Shown here piece by piece: positions 46,236-59,600 of a stretch of 62,000 bases of DNA (position 1 is its first letter; each line of letters starts with the position of its first letter). The notes below the pieces were generated by a model, which ran no database searches, was not told where the DNA came from, and saw only the letters and a program-made list of their open reading frames with translations. Source of the DNA: Phoronis australis (lineage: Eukaryota > Phoronida > Phoronidae); contig NMRA01000033.1 of assembly GCA_002633005.1 (NCBI GenBank), positions 1,301,508 to 1,363,507 on the forward strand, written 5' to 3'. Both the position numbers and the translations under genes were made by a program.

Positions 46236-46889
46236 TGTGACGGGAGCGCCGTCTATTGATGGAGCCGTGAGTGAGGACGAGTCGTCAGTTTAGTTCCAGA
46301 AGCTAGAGTGTGTTATTGTATTTTAAAGGGGTGTAAGATGGTCAATTCCTTATATGGAACTTCCGATGACGAATTTTTTAGTTCTGTTCTGATTGGTTTT
46401 CCCATTTATCTTGAGACCCTTACTTTAGCGTAATTTGGAATATTCGCGGTGCGAATAAGCCTATAAAAATGGGCCCCTCCCGCTAAAACTTTGGATTCTG
46501 CCGGGTCTCGACTCTATCCGCAAGGAATCCCAACCAAGCAAACTAACTGTTTGGGCCTTTTAAATTTGGACTTTGACATTTTTCAGCGAATTCCTCTTGT
46601 TCGTCAATTCTTTGGGTTATAAGTTAAAGCTGCGATGTCGACGGAAGTTAGCAATGAGTTGTAAGTTTGTAGATTTGTGTTTCATATATATTGCATAATA
46701 AAACTCATTATATTTATCTTCTTCTCTCTTGTCTCACTCTCTATAAGATGTCACCATGGTTCTCTCGTATGCGATTCGAACGAGTGAAAAAGTACACAAC
46801 GCTGCAAAATTTTTATCGGCTATGACAAACAGTCGACATTTTAGAAACTAAGTAGATCGGTGCTGGTTGCTCCCCCGATTCCCGTTACA
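46236..46889 (+). mobile_element. LTR (3' LTR) of an LTR retrotransposon
   Basis: Begins TGTGACGGGAGCGCC and ends GATTCCCGTTACA, the TG...CA ends with a short inverted TGTGACGG/CCGTTACA. A polypurine tract GAGAAAGGGGGAG lies directly upstream, marking this as a 3' LTR. It contains a TATA box (CTATAAAAAT, 46461-46470) and an AATAAA signal (about 46697-46702) in the right order for U3-R-U5. No matching 5' LTR is in the window. Downstream sequence begins CTAGCC. Probably a Ty3/gypsy-type element; 654 bp. Confidence 0.85.
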
Positions 46890-48159
46890 CTAGCCAATCA
46901 GAAGGTTCTGCTCTAATCTTGTCCCAATATTGTCACGGACCACTACTCAGCAGGATACCGGAAGTAGCCCAATGTCTTTTGGGGGAGACGTACTCGCACT
47001 CTGTTAGCAATGTGGTCAAAGGTGCTCGCTCCAAGAGGAAAAGACGACTATACTAGAGAAGGTCACTTAGGGTCAATGAATTACATCACAGGCAGCTGTA
47101 CACACGGACTGCCAAAGACTGGGAGGTATAAAAATTTATAAAGCAAATTTAATAGAAGAAAGGTAGCTCTGCTGGAGAAATCATGTCCAAAAGATCCGAT
47201 ACCCTTCCGGAAACAACTGTACAATTGTCCAAACAGCCGGCGTAAAAATAGACCACGCATTCCGGTTGAGAGGTGGAGGAAAGACTTTTCGGAACTTTAT
47301 AGCCCTTTTGCAAGAGCTCGTGACGAGACGTGGGCCAGTGATATCGAATCATTTTTGTCTGATAGACAATTCATTATCTTACCCTGAGTATCAAACCCGA
47401 TCAAGGATTGTATCGAAAAAGAATTTTCTTATAAAGGTGAATAATATTCTATTTATTAAACTTAAGTGGTATAATTGTTTTGATTAAAGTTATAGATCAC
47501 TGTCAACCACTGATGCAACAAGCTCAAAGGCAGTAAAATAATAAATGTTATTTCACAATCACTTTTCCATATAAAGTGGCTGCAGATCTTCGGTAGTTGT
47601 CCTGTTATGTCTTATATTCATAGAATTTGATGATTACATGGTTCCTTATGAGATCTTGTATACAAAAATGTATCATAATCTGGAAGTTATTACTAATTCC
47701 TATGTATCTATAGTGCCACTCATAGTCCTTCATACATGCTCACTAGTATATTCAAGACTATATAAAATTGATCAAAAGTTTTTTTATCGCATATTTTGTT
47801 TAGGTCGATTTTTCATTTCAGTCACCTCTTAACAACACGTTCTCTTAACCACCTTATCCAAGGGAGACTAAAGTCTTCAAGGTCGAAGTCGGCGACCGTT
47901 ACTGCTGGCATGAAAGGCGCTACAAGGTACATTTGTTTCAAAATGGTGCCTTGCATTATTTTGCCAGAGCGTTGCTAGATCATGAAATGTTACTTAAGTT
48001 CAAGTGCGGATGTAGGGTGGTCCACAACCCGCTCCCCTTTTAGCCAGAGCGGTAAACAAAACCACGGGAAAAATAAGATTTTAGTGAATTTCTGCAGACT
48101 GATTACAAGAGAAGCCATGACAGATTCAGGAAAATGTTAGAATGACTTGTTCCCCGGCA
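46890..48159. other. Intergenic, no gene recognised
   Basis: Short AT-rich frames only. The 5' end of the piggyBac element presumably lies here, but its TIR/TTAA end was not resolved. Confidence 0.4.
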
Positions 48160-49443
48160 GCTTGGTGGCAATGATGAAAGCTCTGACAGTGACAATGAAC
48201 CACTAGCGCATTTGATTAACCAGTCCGCTCCCGGCACTAGTGAAAAGTTAACTAAAAAGCAGCATTTCAAGTGGCGGAACAAGACTTTGAACCTGGCGAT
48301 ATTACAATCACGGGTTCAAGTCATGAAACACACCTTGATGGAGAGATTCCATCGCCGTACAGATATTCCAACAATTCATGTGTCGAAATGATCGACGCTT
48401 TGACAGAAAGTAGCAACGTCTACACCAAGCAGAAAAATGGCGTACCTAGTAATAAAACTACCGAAAGGGATGGAACAGGCTATTGGGATCTAGTTACGCA
48501 TGGGAAACGTTAAAATGCCAGGTAGTAGCATCTATTGGGAAACCAGATATCCACCCGATGCTGATGCAATGTCGCGGAACAAGTTCCAGGACATTCTTTC
48601 GTCAATCCATTTAGTAAATAACCTATCAGTAACCGACGAAGAGAAGAAAAACAAGTTGTGCAAGGTGAAACAGGTTTCTTGAAAATTGCTTCAACCTTAC
48701 CCAAGACGAACATAATTCTGTCGACGAGACGAAATTTCAGCGTTATAAAGCAATATGTACGGAACAAACCACATCCTCGGGGCTTCAAAACCTGGGCCAG
48801 AACATCAGTCACTTCTTTATGATTTTGAAGTTTGCCGAGGCAGTCAGCGCACCTTTAAAGCCGAGCTGGATCTGTGTGCGGATGTTGTTTTGAATTTGTC
48901 AGCAACTCTGCCATACCGTATCCATGGGTGCAGTCTCAAAAGAGAAAAGGAAATGAAAAAAAAAACAAGGAAGAGGTTCATTTGAAGAAAAAGTCGAGAT
49001 ATACGTTGTGCACTGGTATGACAACAAGCCAGTATGTTATTTCACCTTTTGTAGGTGCTAGTCCAACTGATAATGTCAGAAGATGAGACAAGAGCTTAAC
49101 TCCCATGTCCAAATTCCAAAGCCATTTTGTGCCACCCAGTACAATAAGTTTATAGGTGGTGTTGACATGTTGGATACTCAGCAAAGTACCAGTACGGCAT
49201 CACATCCAGAAGGTGGTATCTGTACCTTTTTGGCACACTATATCCTTTGCTGTTGTTAAAACGAGTTTCACTCTTCAAAAGCCCAACGGTGAGCTCATGA
49301 AGCTGAGAACATTCCAGGTCCAAACTGTCACGTCGCTGATCGTGTGCAAAGCTCACATGCCATCTTTAGATGAGGTTAAAGCCCCACAACCTGCACCAGC
49401 AAAGGTGACTAGAAATGCAGTTGTTCCGGGCATTTTTATATGA
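48160..49443 (+). pseudogene. piggyBac transposase relic (PGBD-like)
   Basis: Pieces in shifting + frames follow the order of piggyBac transposases. They are an acidic N-terminus (SSDSDNEPLA); ESSNVYTKQKNGVPSNKTTE; MGNVKMPGSSIYWETRY; DADAMSRNKFQDILSSIHLV; NSVDE (first catalytic Asp region); FMYDFEV-like YDFEVCRGSQRTFKAEL; VVLNLSATLP; FVGASPTDNVRRW-like; GGVDMLD (third Asp region); and KLRTFQVQTVTSLIVCK. Several frameshifts and stops, plus a deletion between the SATLP and RYTLC segments that removes the second Asp region, make it inactive. The ends and TTAA sites were not found. Class II mobile-element relic, not a host PGBD gene. Confidence 0.85.
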
Positions 49444-50778
49444 TAGCCTGATACGGAAAGTCAAGTTATCAAGCTTTATTTACAAATCTACTATTTCTTC
49501 AGCTCATGTCGAAATTAGTGAGGAAGTTCTCGAAATGGCGAAACAATGAGCTCATCTCCTTTTGTCGCTTGAAGGCAATTGTATGGGTATGAGTGCCAAC
49601 GAATAACACCATACATACACTAACAAATAATAGTCTACTATGTCCCACAGCTTGTAGGCTGCGCATGGTGGATTGCATAATTTCATTGTACAGGGCATTG
49701 AAAAGCTCAACCACATAGTTAAAAGCATACACACAGAAATCCAAGAAATGTCGAGCCTGTTTAGATGTTGTTCGAAAACCATGGAGAAAGAGTCGTCTTG
49801 CTGGTCAAGAGAGAAGCTGCAGTCTGACGCAGAATATTGAGCTCATACAATTTTATATCAATGCAAGAAAGTTGAAGAAGTCATGCTGATTTACAAGATT
49901 CGTCTCAAATGGTTCACTTATGTCTTCACCAGAAGTTAAACAAAAAATTAAGCAACTCTGCTTAAAATGACGTTAACGAAGTAAAACGAAACTCGGACAC
50001 TTCCTGAAAGTTCATTTGGAAGAACTGTGCCAAAATGTATTGGCATGTTGTCCACTTCTTAATCGGCAGAATGAATCTGACGATTAAGCTAAGAATTCTT
50101 AGAAAGGTATTGAGGCTCTAAACCACGGTCATCTGGTAATTTTAATGGTTGTTTCAGTGCATGTAGTACTAGAAAGAGACATATTTTTCTTCTTGGTAGT
50201 ATTATGTTGAGGGCGTCATTACTTGTTTTGTTGATTTCAGCACCTCTTGTGCTAATGTACTGTGTAGATCAACTCGTTCAGTGATAATATCTGATATCTG
50301 CTGGGCGCAATTGGGTGGTCAGTGAGGGGAGTTGGCTTTCATTCATATTTGTTGCATCTTACCTTCCTCAGCCTTATTTTTAATTGATGTTGATTGCTGT
50401 GTATATCAGAATGTCAATATGCATGGTTTACATGAGTTATGTCAGTACCGTCATATTTAGGTCCATTGCCAGTGACGGAACGTGGAAATGAACATATTCT
50501 GGGGGCTGTCGACCAATTTACAAAATGTATAGAGTGTCGTCCGGTACTCGATCAACGGGCGCAGGTGAGGGTTGATCAAGTATTGTCGCGTTACGGATGT
50601 TCACTACAAATGTTCTAGGACAGGGGTTCGAATTTTCAGAGTGAAGTGTCTAGATCGGTGCGTACTCGTTAGGGTTTTCACCAAAGTCATACAACGCCGT
50701 ATCGACCTAGCGCCAGTGGTCAAGCGGAAAGGGTAACCGGACCTTAATGAACGTAATTCGGTGTTACGTGCGCGACAG
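49444..50778. other. Intergenic, no gene recognised
   Basis: No recognisable coding sequence. It may include the 3' end of the piggyBac element. Confidence 0.4.
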
Positions 50779-51110
50779 TCAGAATGACTGGAACCTCCAA
50801 CTCTCGCAAACTGTGGGAGTTATTTGAGCGTGTGTAAAGCATTCCACGTTTGCCAAAGTACTTTCAATGAATAGCTGTTTAGGTGTAACCATTCCTTCAG
50901 AACGCAAACCATGATTGTTCCACAGCTCAGTGAAATCTTTTATCTGCTCATTGATCCTAGGGACGAATATATATTGAAGAGCCCATCGGTGATTATTATT
51001 GTCAACACTGAGCATCTGAATTCCTTCTTCCATATGCTATGATGTTGTTAATTCTGAGATTGACCGTTTGGTTTGTGATGGCATTCTCGAACTCCTACTG
51101 AGGTACGCTT
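50779..51110 (-). pseudogene. Integrase-core (DDE) domain C-terminal fragment
   Basis: The minus frame reads HRWALQYIFVPRINEQIKDF and then TELWNNHGLRSEG followed by TPKQLFIE. This is the C-terminal part of the animal 'integrase core domain' proteins (HxxxLHYVFxPRINxxL...WNNHxLRTE...TPxQLW pattern). These are mobile-element derived and common in fish, cnidarians and echinoderms. The catalytic D and D positions would lie upstream and are not readable, so this is a fragment. Identification is by motif memory. Confidence 0.6.
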
Positions 51111-51334
51111 TTGGTCAATATCGTGAAATTCAACGGTCAAATCAGAATGTGTGATGATTGTGTTACTGTGAACTAGGTTCTAGACGAGCAACATTGCAAA
51201 ATTCCTACCGCTGATGATTTATTTTGTCAAGTTCTAGATAACAAGTGTTACAGTAATTTGAATCACAAACTATAGTTTCATAGTATCACTGGTAAAACTC
51301 CAGCTGAAGAGAGAACCTAGGTGTCGTTTTTCGA

Positions 51335-51730
51335 CTGGTTTGAGAGCACCGATAGAAGGGAAAGCTCAAAAACAGCCGACAGGTGGCAGAGGGAAAGAAG
51401 CGCACCAATTACTGTGGCTGTGCAGTAAAAGACAGTGGTGGAAATCTAGATGCAATGGGACAGGCTGTGTGGGTCTTTCTCTTCAAAAACTCACACTGTT
51501 CTTTGCTAGGCCAATATTTAACCAGTAGAGAAGAGGGAAAGTACTAATCATATAGCCAAGCTTATCGGGACAGGTTTGAGAACACTGGTGGAAGAATGGA
51601 AAGCTCAAAACCGGCCGACAGGTGGCAGAGGGAAAGAAGGCATAAATTAGTATGGCTGTGCAGTAAAAGACAATGCTGGAAATCTAGATGCAATGGAGCG
51701 GGCTGTGTGGGCCTCTTTCACTCATACACT
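51335..51730 (+). repeat. Direct duplication of about 150 bp inside the MULE relic
   Basis: 51335-51490 and 51580-51730 share AAAGCTCAAAA, CCGACAGGTGGCAGAGGGAA, TGTGGCTGTGCAGTAAAAGA-type blocks and AAATCTAGATGCAATGG. Spacing is about 243 bp. This internal partial duplication of the transposase-like sequence helped to break its frame. Confidence 0.85.
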
Positions 51731-52209
51731 GAGCATAGATGACTGTCCACAAGGAAAGGAGTCTTGGCCATAGCTGAAGGTGTAGTCCCTCGCCCTCATT
51801 CCCATCCTCTTCCAAGGGACTTCTGCCTTGCTATGGTGCTTCTCTACAAGAGACTGGGTGACGAGCACTTACTAAAGAGATACCTGTATGAGAAGACATG
51901 GAACTCAAATGAAGCTTTTCACTCTGTTCTGTGGCGGACATGTCCAAATGAGCAGTAGGCGTCAATGCGCACTGTCAACACAGCCACTTGTGTTCAGATA
52001 TACAACAAGGATTCCCCTGCTCTGTTAGATGTCCAGCTGGAAATGTTGGTGGGAAATGTGTCCAAACACATGTTGAAAGAGAAGACTTGAAGAAGATCTG
52101 TTCAGCTAGTAGAATAAGCATGGACAAGACACAAGGCCATAGAGAGTGTGCACTGGCAAGATCGAGCCCGTCAGTTAGCTACGGAGGGTGCAACTTATGG
52201 AGCTGAACA
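51340..52209 (+). pseudogene. Mutator-like transposase relic (C-terminal part)
   Basis: Frames read in order: DDCPQGKESWP; HSHPLPRDFCLAMVLLYKRL; LLKRYLYEKTWNSNEAFHSV then LWRTCPNEQ; RTVNTATCVQIYN; and LATEGATYGAEQF. This matches the end of the animal Mutator-like transposase domain (CPxGxxSWC ... LPxxxxxAMxPIYxRLsxxELLxRCLxGxTQNxNEaxhsxIWxxCPK ... RTVExAtxxAVxxFN ... EGxTYxxGxF). Stops and frameshifts separate the pieces, so it is dead. N-terminal and catalytic regions are absent or unreadable. Confidence 0.7.
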
Positions 52210-53685
52210 ATTTTAAATGGTTGAGTTATTGCCATATTGTTTAGCTAGACTGAGTAAACAGATTTCCAAGCTCAGGAATAAAAATAAGAAATGATATTGG
52301 ATGGGAAGTCATGTGTTTCTTAGTCTAAACTTGATTGGCACATTTGTAAGATTAGCGTTTTTCCGCTCACTTCCGTTCTTGTCCCCCTAATGAAAATGTG
52401 TTGGAGAATGATGCTGTACACACTACAAAAGTGACACTTTGGGGTTAAAATAGACTGAGGAGTGTTAAAATATATCTTTAAAGTTTGTATCTCTGATAGT
52501 TTAGGACTTAAGAGTCATTTTCTCCAAAAAATTGTATGACTTTTATTTTCAAATGAAATTTTTTTCTGCACTTACCAGCCTAAGACATTTTTCAATTAGT
52601 TTTTGTAATAATTTTTGGGGGGCAAAATTGCTAATTTCATGTCTTTAATTACCTTTGTAGCATGACCCCCATTCCATGTACAGCATCAAATGTTCGTTCT
52701 ACTCATCTGCTTGAGTTTTACTTAATATGCTCCAAATTTGCTGTAGCGCGCCACCTTATGTGAGGCCCAGAGAACGAAGATACCATGATGTAGAGCAGAC
52801 ATCTTTTACAGCAATTCCCTGGTGGCCCAAGCAAGCAACATTGGGGGGACAGGATGAAGTTAAACTGTGTGCTATTGTATTGCTAGCGTATTGCTAGAAC
52901 TACATGGCTAGTCCACTACATCCAGTATGATAAAAATCCGTAAGAGCAAGGCACTAATACAGACAAGACCATGTTTAATTTGAACATACAATCAGACGTT
53001 AAGACAGGAAACAATAACTTCCACTCAGCAGGTGGGATTTGAAGCAGAAACATTGAATTTCTCTTTTTAAAAACAGAAATTCGAGACCTCTACTGAAGAC
53101 TAGCATACAAACATCAAGAGATGTTTTGCCTAAGGTTGCGTGCTCAGTCTAAACAGCAATGGCCATGTTATTGTCAGCGAGACACTGTATACTTAACATA
53201 AAAAAATATTGCACCTGATGGTAACTTAACCAAACTTCTTCACATTCAATAGTCACTTGAATGAAACATTTCAGGGTGATCCCACAGAATTTTTGTACCT
53301 TCCTTTACAAGGAAAAATATTGAATAATAGAGCATTCCTTCAATTTGTTGATCTGGTCAACTCAATTTTTTGCCCCCTTGAGATGAAAATGTAGAAAGAG
53401 TCCCCCTCTCAGTAGAGTTTAGTGGAAACTAATAGCATGGTATTTTTGTGCGTAATGGAGAGAACAAACACCGTGGAATCACCCTTCGATGAACTGTGCG
53501 CCAGGGAAAAATCCAATTGACGACCATGTCAGCTACAACAGGTGAACGCCTTTTCATAAAACAGGTCTCTGATCTTGGCCTCCCAGGACATGACAGAGGA
53601 ACATCTAACTAGCAGTTGAAATTATCTCACTTCATACTGACAGTACAAAAGATAACAAGCCCCCAAGGACTACCTTTCACATGTG
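52210..53685. other. Intergenic and 3' flank of the TTC1-like gene
   Basis: No coding region. 52880-52935 (GCTAGAACTACATGGCTAG) resembles 60670-60700 (GCTAGGACTACCTGGTTAG), a short dispersed repeat. The 3' UTR of the minus-strand gene must begin just below 53686; the first clear minus-strand AATAAA-type signal seen is near 52543. Confidence 0.4.
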
Positions 53686-56600
53686 TTATGACCCATTCTG
53701 ATTAAACTGCACTGAGTAGCCGCCCGTGTTGGGGTCCTGCTGTAACTGGAAATTGTCTGTTGATAGACCAAATGGCTTCAGGACCATGTTACCTAGCTCC
53801 TTCAGTTTACCTGTTGAACAAACACACAGCAGTTAGGAATGTTGATAATAACAGCAGAAAAAGGCAGAGCTGTAACTCTACTAGAAACAGCTTTATTGTC
53901 TGCTAAGTCTGTCTTGGGTTTATGCCAGACCCTAGAAAATGTCCAAAAATTGGACAACTTTTAGAACATCACATCTCGGAAGGAGCTGATAAGATTCAAA
54001 CGAAACTTTCAGGTAGTAGTCGAAATTGTCGGCAAATCATCGTCAGCCGTCCTCTTCATATTAAGAACATACATGCCAATTTCCACAATCATCCTTAGAG
54101 CGGTTTGGTTGATAGAGGGGTGGACGCCAAAAAACAGACTCGAAAACAGCAAAAATGACCACTAGGTGACGCAAACTACGTCGAATCCATCCCAAAACAG
54201 GAGGACAGCGTCATCTCACTAATAGGTGTCTATATTCCAAATTTTACGAAAATACCTTGAGGACCTTTGAAGATACAGAGGTAAACATAAAAAAGTAACT
54301 TGCCACTAGGGGGCACACCGATAGTCAGATCTATCGGAAAGTCGTCGTCATCCATTGTCAACATCATATAAATATTTGCAGAATCTAGTAAAGTTCCTGC
54401 CAACAGTTTAGGAGATACAGCCATGGGCGCAAAAAGAGACAAAACTGCCAATACTAAGCGCCACAGTAGTCGACATTGTCGGAAAATCATCGTCAGCCAT
54501 CTTCTTCATAATAAAAACATACATGCCAATTTCCACGATCATCTTCAGAGTGGTTTGGTTGATAGAGGGTTGGGGGCCAAAAAACAGACTCAAAAACAGC
54601 AAAAATGGCCATTAGGTGGCACAAATTACGTCGAATTCATCTGAAAATGAGAGGATAGCGTCATCTCACCAACAGACGCCTATATGCCAAATTTTATGAA
54701 AATACGTTAAGGACCTTTGAAGATATAGAGGTAAGCGTAAAAAACTAAAAGTGCCACCAGGGGGCACACCCGTAGTTGGATCTGTCTGAAAGTTCGCTCA
54801 AGCTGTCCCGTCCATGATAGAAACATATGTGCAAAATTTCATGAACATACGTCGAAGGGTTTTGGAGAGAGAGCAGCGGACACCAGACGCCGGACGGACG
54901 GATGCCAGACGGACGGACGGAGATGACGGCACAATGCGTCCACATATAAATATGTGGGACTTTGTGGGTGCATAAAAACATCAGACATGACCCAATTTAT
55001 AGCAGATTGGAATAAGAAATCAAATTACTACAGGATTTTTACTTTCAAAAAATATACTTTCACATAATTTATTTAAATTCTACGGTTTTGTAGATAGTTG
55101 TCTAAGTGCCCACACCTGTAGATAATGCCATACATAACTTAAAGATAACATTACATAACCTACAGGTAACATTACGTAACCTACAGGTAACATTACATAA
55201 CCTACAGGTAACATTACATAACCAACAGGTAACGTTACATAACCTACAGGTAACATTACATAACCTACAAGCCAGCTTAAGTGTGAGAGAGGGTTTGATT
55301 GTTTCAGAAAGTGACCCCTGGATGATGGATGAAGACGTCAACAGCTCGTCCAAAATTATTGTACATAGCAAATTTTAGGATTTTCCTTGTACTTTCCCAA
55401 GGAATGCTAGTCCCTAATTAACAAACAGAAGTAAGTGAGTGGGTGGCTAGAGTACACTTTCGATACTATTTGTGGTGACATACAGATGGACATTTATAAG
55501 CTAAGAAAAATGCGGGAGTGGGCCTTCAACAACAGAGCTTTCAGGAAGCACATTTTATTGTCTCGTTTTTCGGCAGCTGAACAGCAAAAATCATGCCAAG
55601 AAGAAAGTAGCTGTTTATAAAAGATTTCGCTTTCACGGCTTCTTTTAAACTAAATACTACGTAAAGGATTACAATAATGGCTAGAGATTAAACTCACCTA
55701 TCATCTCTTCTTTCAGTTTCTCATTTTTTTCTTTAATCTGGTCGGGCAATCTCTGCAATTAGTAAACACACAGAGTCGAAATGAAAAGATTCTTACAGAA
55801 CAACCAAAACGGTTTATAATTTTAACCAATTTACAAAACTTCTGTGGATACAGAAGAAGCCTAGTACATTGTCAAAACACTACATCTGATCGAAACATTA
55901 AAAACATTTATCCACACCCCCAACAGATATTTAGGACATTCCAAAAAATAATGTCATGGAATTTTTGCTCCAACTACTCTTCATGCAAGCGTCAAATATT
56001 TCAGTAAGTCTGTAAGGCAAGTGCTTTTTTAAATTGCTCAGAATGATATACTATGCACAATATCTTTCATCTGTAATAACCAAATAAAATGCATTATTTA
56101 CAGAGAAACCAGGTCCACATTGTGAAACTCAGAACTATTTTAAAGATGAACTAGAATTTAGAAAATTGCTCATTCACGACACAACATGGAGACCTGCTGG
56201 TCGTAAATGTGATCTCATGTTTTATTTGTCAAACCGGTAAAAATCCAAGGTCGCCACGAGGTCACCACACACGCACGCACGCACACACGCACACACACAC
56301 ACACATCTGAGCACCAACTCAAAATACAACAGGTAGTGAACAGACAAAAGTCGTACTGCACCGATGTGGGCCGATTGTGCTCCTCTGCCACAGGAGGTGA
56401 GCCTGTGCTGAGGATAGTCATCACTGAACATGCCAGACATTCCCAATGTTCCGCTTGAGCTAAAAAAACACCGTCACAACGATTTCAGGTGTATCGGAGG
56501 ACATTTCCAGAGTTGGCAAGTTTTTCACTTCAGGTATCTTGCTTGCCAACGAGGTTCGGTGACTTCAGTTCCCATTTGGCAGCATTGTGGGAAAATTCAT

Positions 56601-59600
56601 CAGAATCAGAGAGGGCACAGTATTCCAGGAAGTGACTATTTACTATTGACCAGAAAATCAGATCTTAAAAGACAGGTCAGTCATGCAGTTAGTCATGGTT
56701 ATTTGTTTGTTTTTGAACAACTGGTTCCCACTACATTTTCAAGTGGCAAAGATGGCTTTAGTTCTTGATCACTTGCGAATATGGCAAGCATCAGGAAGGC
56801 TTACCATGCAAGCAGCTCTCGCAGTGTGGATACTTCTGTCAAGTTCCACAACTTTCTGGTAATCTTGCAAAGCTTCCTCCAGCTTGTTTGTTCTTTCGTA
56901 AAGCTCTGCTCTGCGTAGGAAAGCCTTGACATACTGAGGATGAAGCTCCACCGCCTTGGAACAGTCCTCGATAGCTTCATCTAACTCCTCCTAAATTTAT
57001 ACAAGACTGAATAAGAACTATACAACCAACAACATAAATGACAAACATCTTGTACTATTATATCACCAATGATACTTCTATCCTCTGATTGGCTGAAATG
57101 TGATTCAACAACTTCTGATATAACGGAATGTCATTTTTCGTTCATGCTGCCTGGGCACCAGATGTCACTTTTCGCGATCGGACAAAAAACATAAACCCTG
57201 ACCAGCTAGCTCACATTGTCAGTTATATCAGGTAAGATCAAGCAAAACAAATAACGAGTTGAAAAATCAGAGGAGGCATCAGTGGTCACGGAACAAACTA
57301 AATATAGATGTATAGGTCATATAGACCTTAGAAAAGCAACACTATTTGCCTTTGGTCCATACCACCTGATATCAGCCCTAGGGGATTGGTCCACATTTAT
57401 TCTATGCTCATTGGAGAACACTTGGAAAATTCTTCCAATCCAAGATAACCTCATTACAATTTTCTGCAGTATTGCGCACTGGCAGATACAGGAGATGATG
57501 GAATAAAATGTCCAAAGTCCAGTTTACTTAATCGTGCATCAGTTGATCAACATTAGTTATTTGAATATGCACGTGAACAATTGTGGATCCAGGGGGGAGG
57601 TTGTCCAGGAGATCAAGAACTCCTTGCTCAGAATGTTTACACTAAAACTGTAATGGAGGAGTGTGAAGAGCCCCCTATTGTCTGTCCACTGAAAAAGTCC
57701 CATACCACCACAATGCCCAATCTCCATGCGAAAGTGAACTCCCAAGCGCATTCAGTGAACATAAAACAGTTCAGGACTGTCTCTACAATTCAGGACACCG
57801 TAACTCAAGCTGAAACTTGAAATTCCTAGAATATGGAGATCCGGTGATTTTGGTATTTATTGTATTTCTCTCATGTTGGAAATTGAACACTGTAGCAACC
57901 GAGTGTGAAAATAGACTTTAAAGTTCATAAAGATGTCCTCATTTGTTAAGCAGGCTATTGGTGATATGACCTGAATCAATGAGAAATTGGGAAGTTCATA
58001 AAATTGTTAACAACAGCTACGACGTAACATTTTCATGCATCCACCCCCAGGGACACTCATATTGACGTGTAACAAAAATTGCGGGTAGGCGATACTTTTT
58101 CAGTAAGTTTTGTGGTATTCGTGCGGGGTTCAATAGGCCCCTAAATTTCCATTTCGTCCCTGCAAAAGGCACATTGCATTGGCCTAAGCCCCGCTAATGG
58201 GGTGAGACAGAAAAATCTAACCCACAAAATGGGGTGGGAATTAGCAGACCTGGCACCTGCAATAGGGTGTCTCTCAGCATTTTTTGATACACGCCTGCAG
58301 GCACCTTGTCAATATGAGTGACCCTCAGGGCATCCACATAGTGTGAATGGTTGTTTGTCATTGCTCGTAATTCTTGAATTTGGGACAGCCACTATTTCCT
58401 AGTCCTAAAATTTGCTACAAGTTACAACCTTGATTAAAATAAGTAATTTTTACTGTATTACAAAAAATCATACCATCTTCATTTTACAAGCTCCACGATT
58501 TGCATAGAGAATAGCTCTTTCCCTCGGGAAGCAAAGCGGAGAAATGCGTAAAGCTTTGCTGTAAATCTCTCGGGCATCTGCATACTTCTGGTCACGGAAT
58601 AAAATGTTAGCTTCTTGTTTCAAAGCGCCAGCATCTTGTTTTCTAGCCTGCAAGCAAAACATCACAGTGCGAGGAAATCAGCACATTTGAAAACAAAAAT
58701 TATAGATGCATTTAATGCTGCTGTGAGCCAAATTATAGCGTCAACAATTTTCCTCACAGACTTGTTTGCACTTTCTTAGCAGTGGCATTACATACTTGTT
58801 TTATTTTAAAACAAAATCGGTTAAAATAAAACGCATTGAGTTCTCTGACGGCCTTCAGTGTTCTCCACAACCCTTTTTCACTCGTCACTGCATCGAGTTT
58901 GAATTTTGTGAGTTTAGCTTCCTTGTGTCGAGTTTGAAAAGCGATACTTCTAACCTGCAAAGCGTCTTGAATGAATTTTGCTAAACCTTTCGAGTTATTT
59001 TTGAATATTTGAGGTAGGACAGAACTCCGTATAAAAATGGGCGAATATAAGTATATTTTTCACTTATAATCAAATATGAAATGTACCTAATCTTCAATTC
59101 AATTTTTAAAAACACGGCAAATCTGTTCATCCACTGGAATTCTGAAGTACTGCCCCACCTCAACCTCCAATGGTAAAATACCTGCTCTCGATCGAGCTGT
59201 GACAGACCTCTGAGTAGTACATATCAAAGGATGTTCTTGAAACCAGTGGCCCGTTCAATGCACTCTTAAAAAATTCTAAAAACCAGGAATCCATTGAGAT
59301 TGTTGACTTCGGTGAGTGCCAGGTTGTAGCTTTGAGATTACTGTATGGCTGTGATTCTGGTACACACAGTGCACGATTGATAAAGACAAATTTGTAGTTA
59401 TCGAAAATTTGATTACAACTCCACATTAATCTAATTAAACCATCTTCATTAATCATTTCCTGAATTTTGTTTGCCAACAGAATCTTAGAAAGCTAAAACA
59501 CAAAATGGGCTCTACAAGGAATTTCATAAATAGTGTTTGATCAGAGTTAATTGAACACATATCCGAGTAAAATGCGAACCCAAATATGGCTTGGACAACC

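Noticed and set aside
55102-55378. Heptad-like repeat protein (LHNLQVT and LCNVTCR frames)
   Set aside because: A 21-bp minisatellite inside a TTC1 intron, open on both strands because the period is a multiple of three.
56222-56446. Val/Cys-rich minus-strand ORF
   Set aside because: Generated by the (AC)n microsatellite in TTC1 intron 3.
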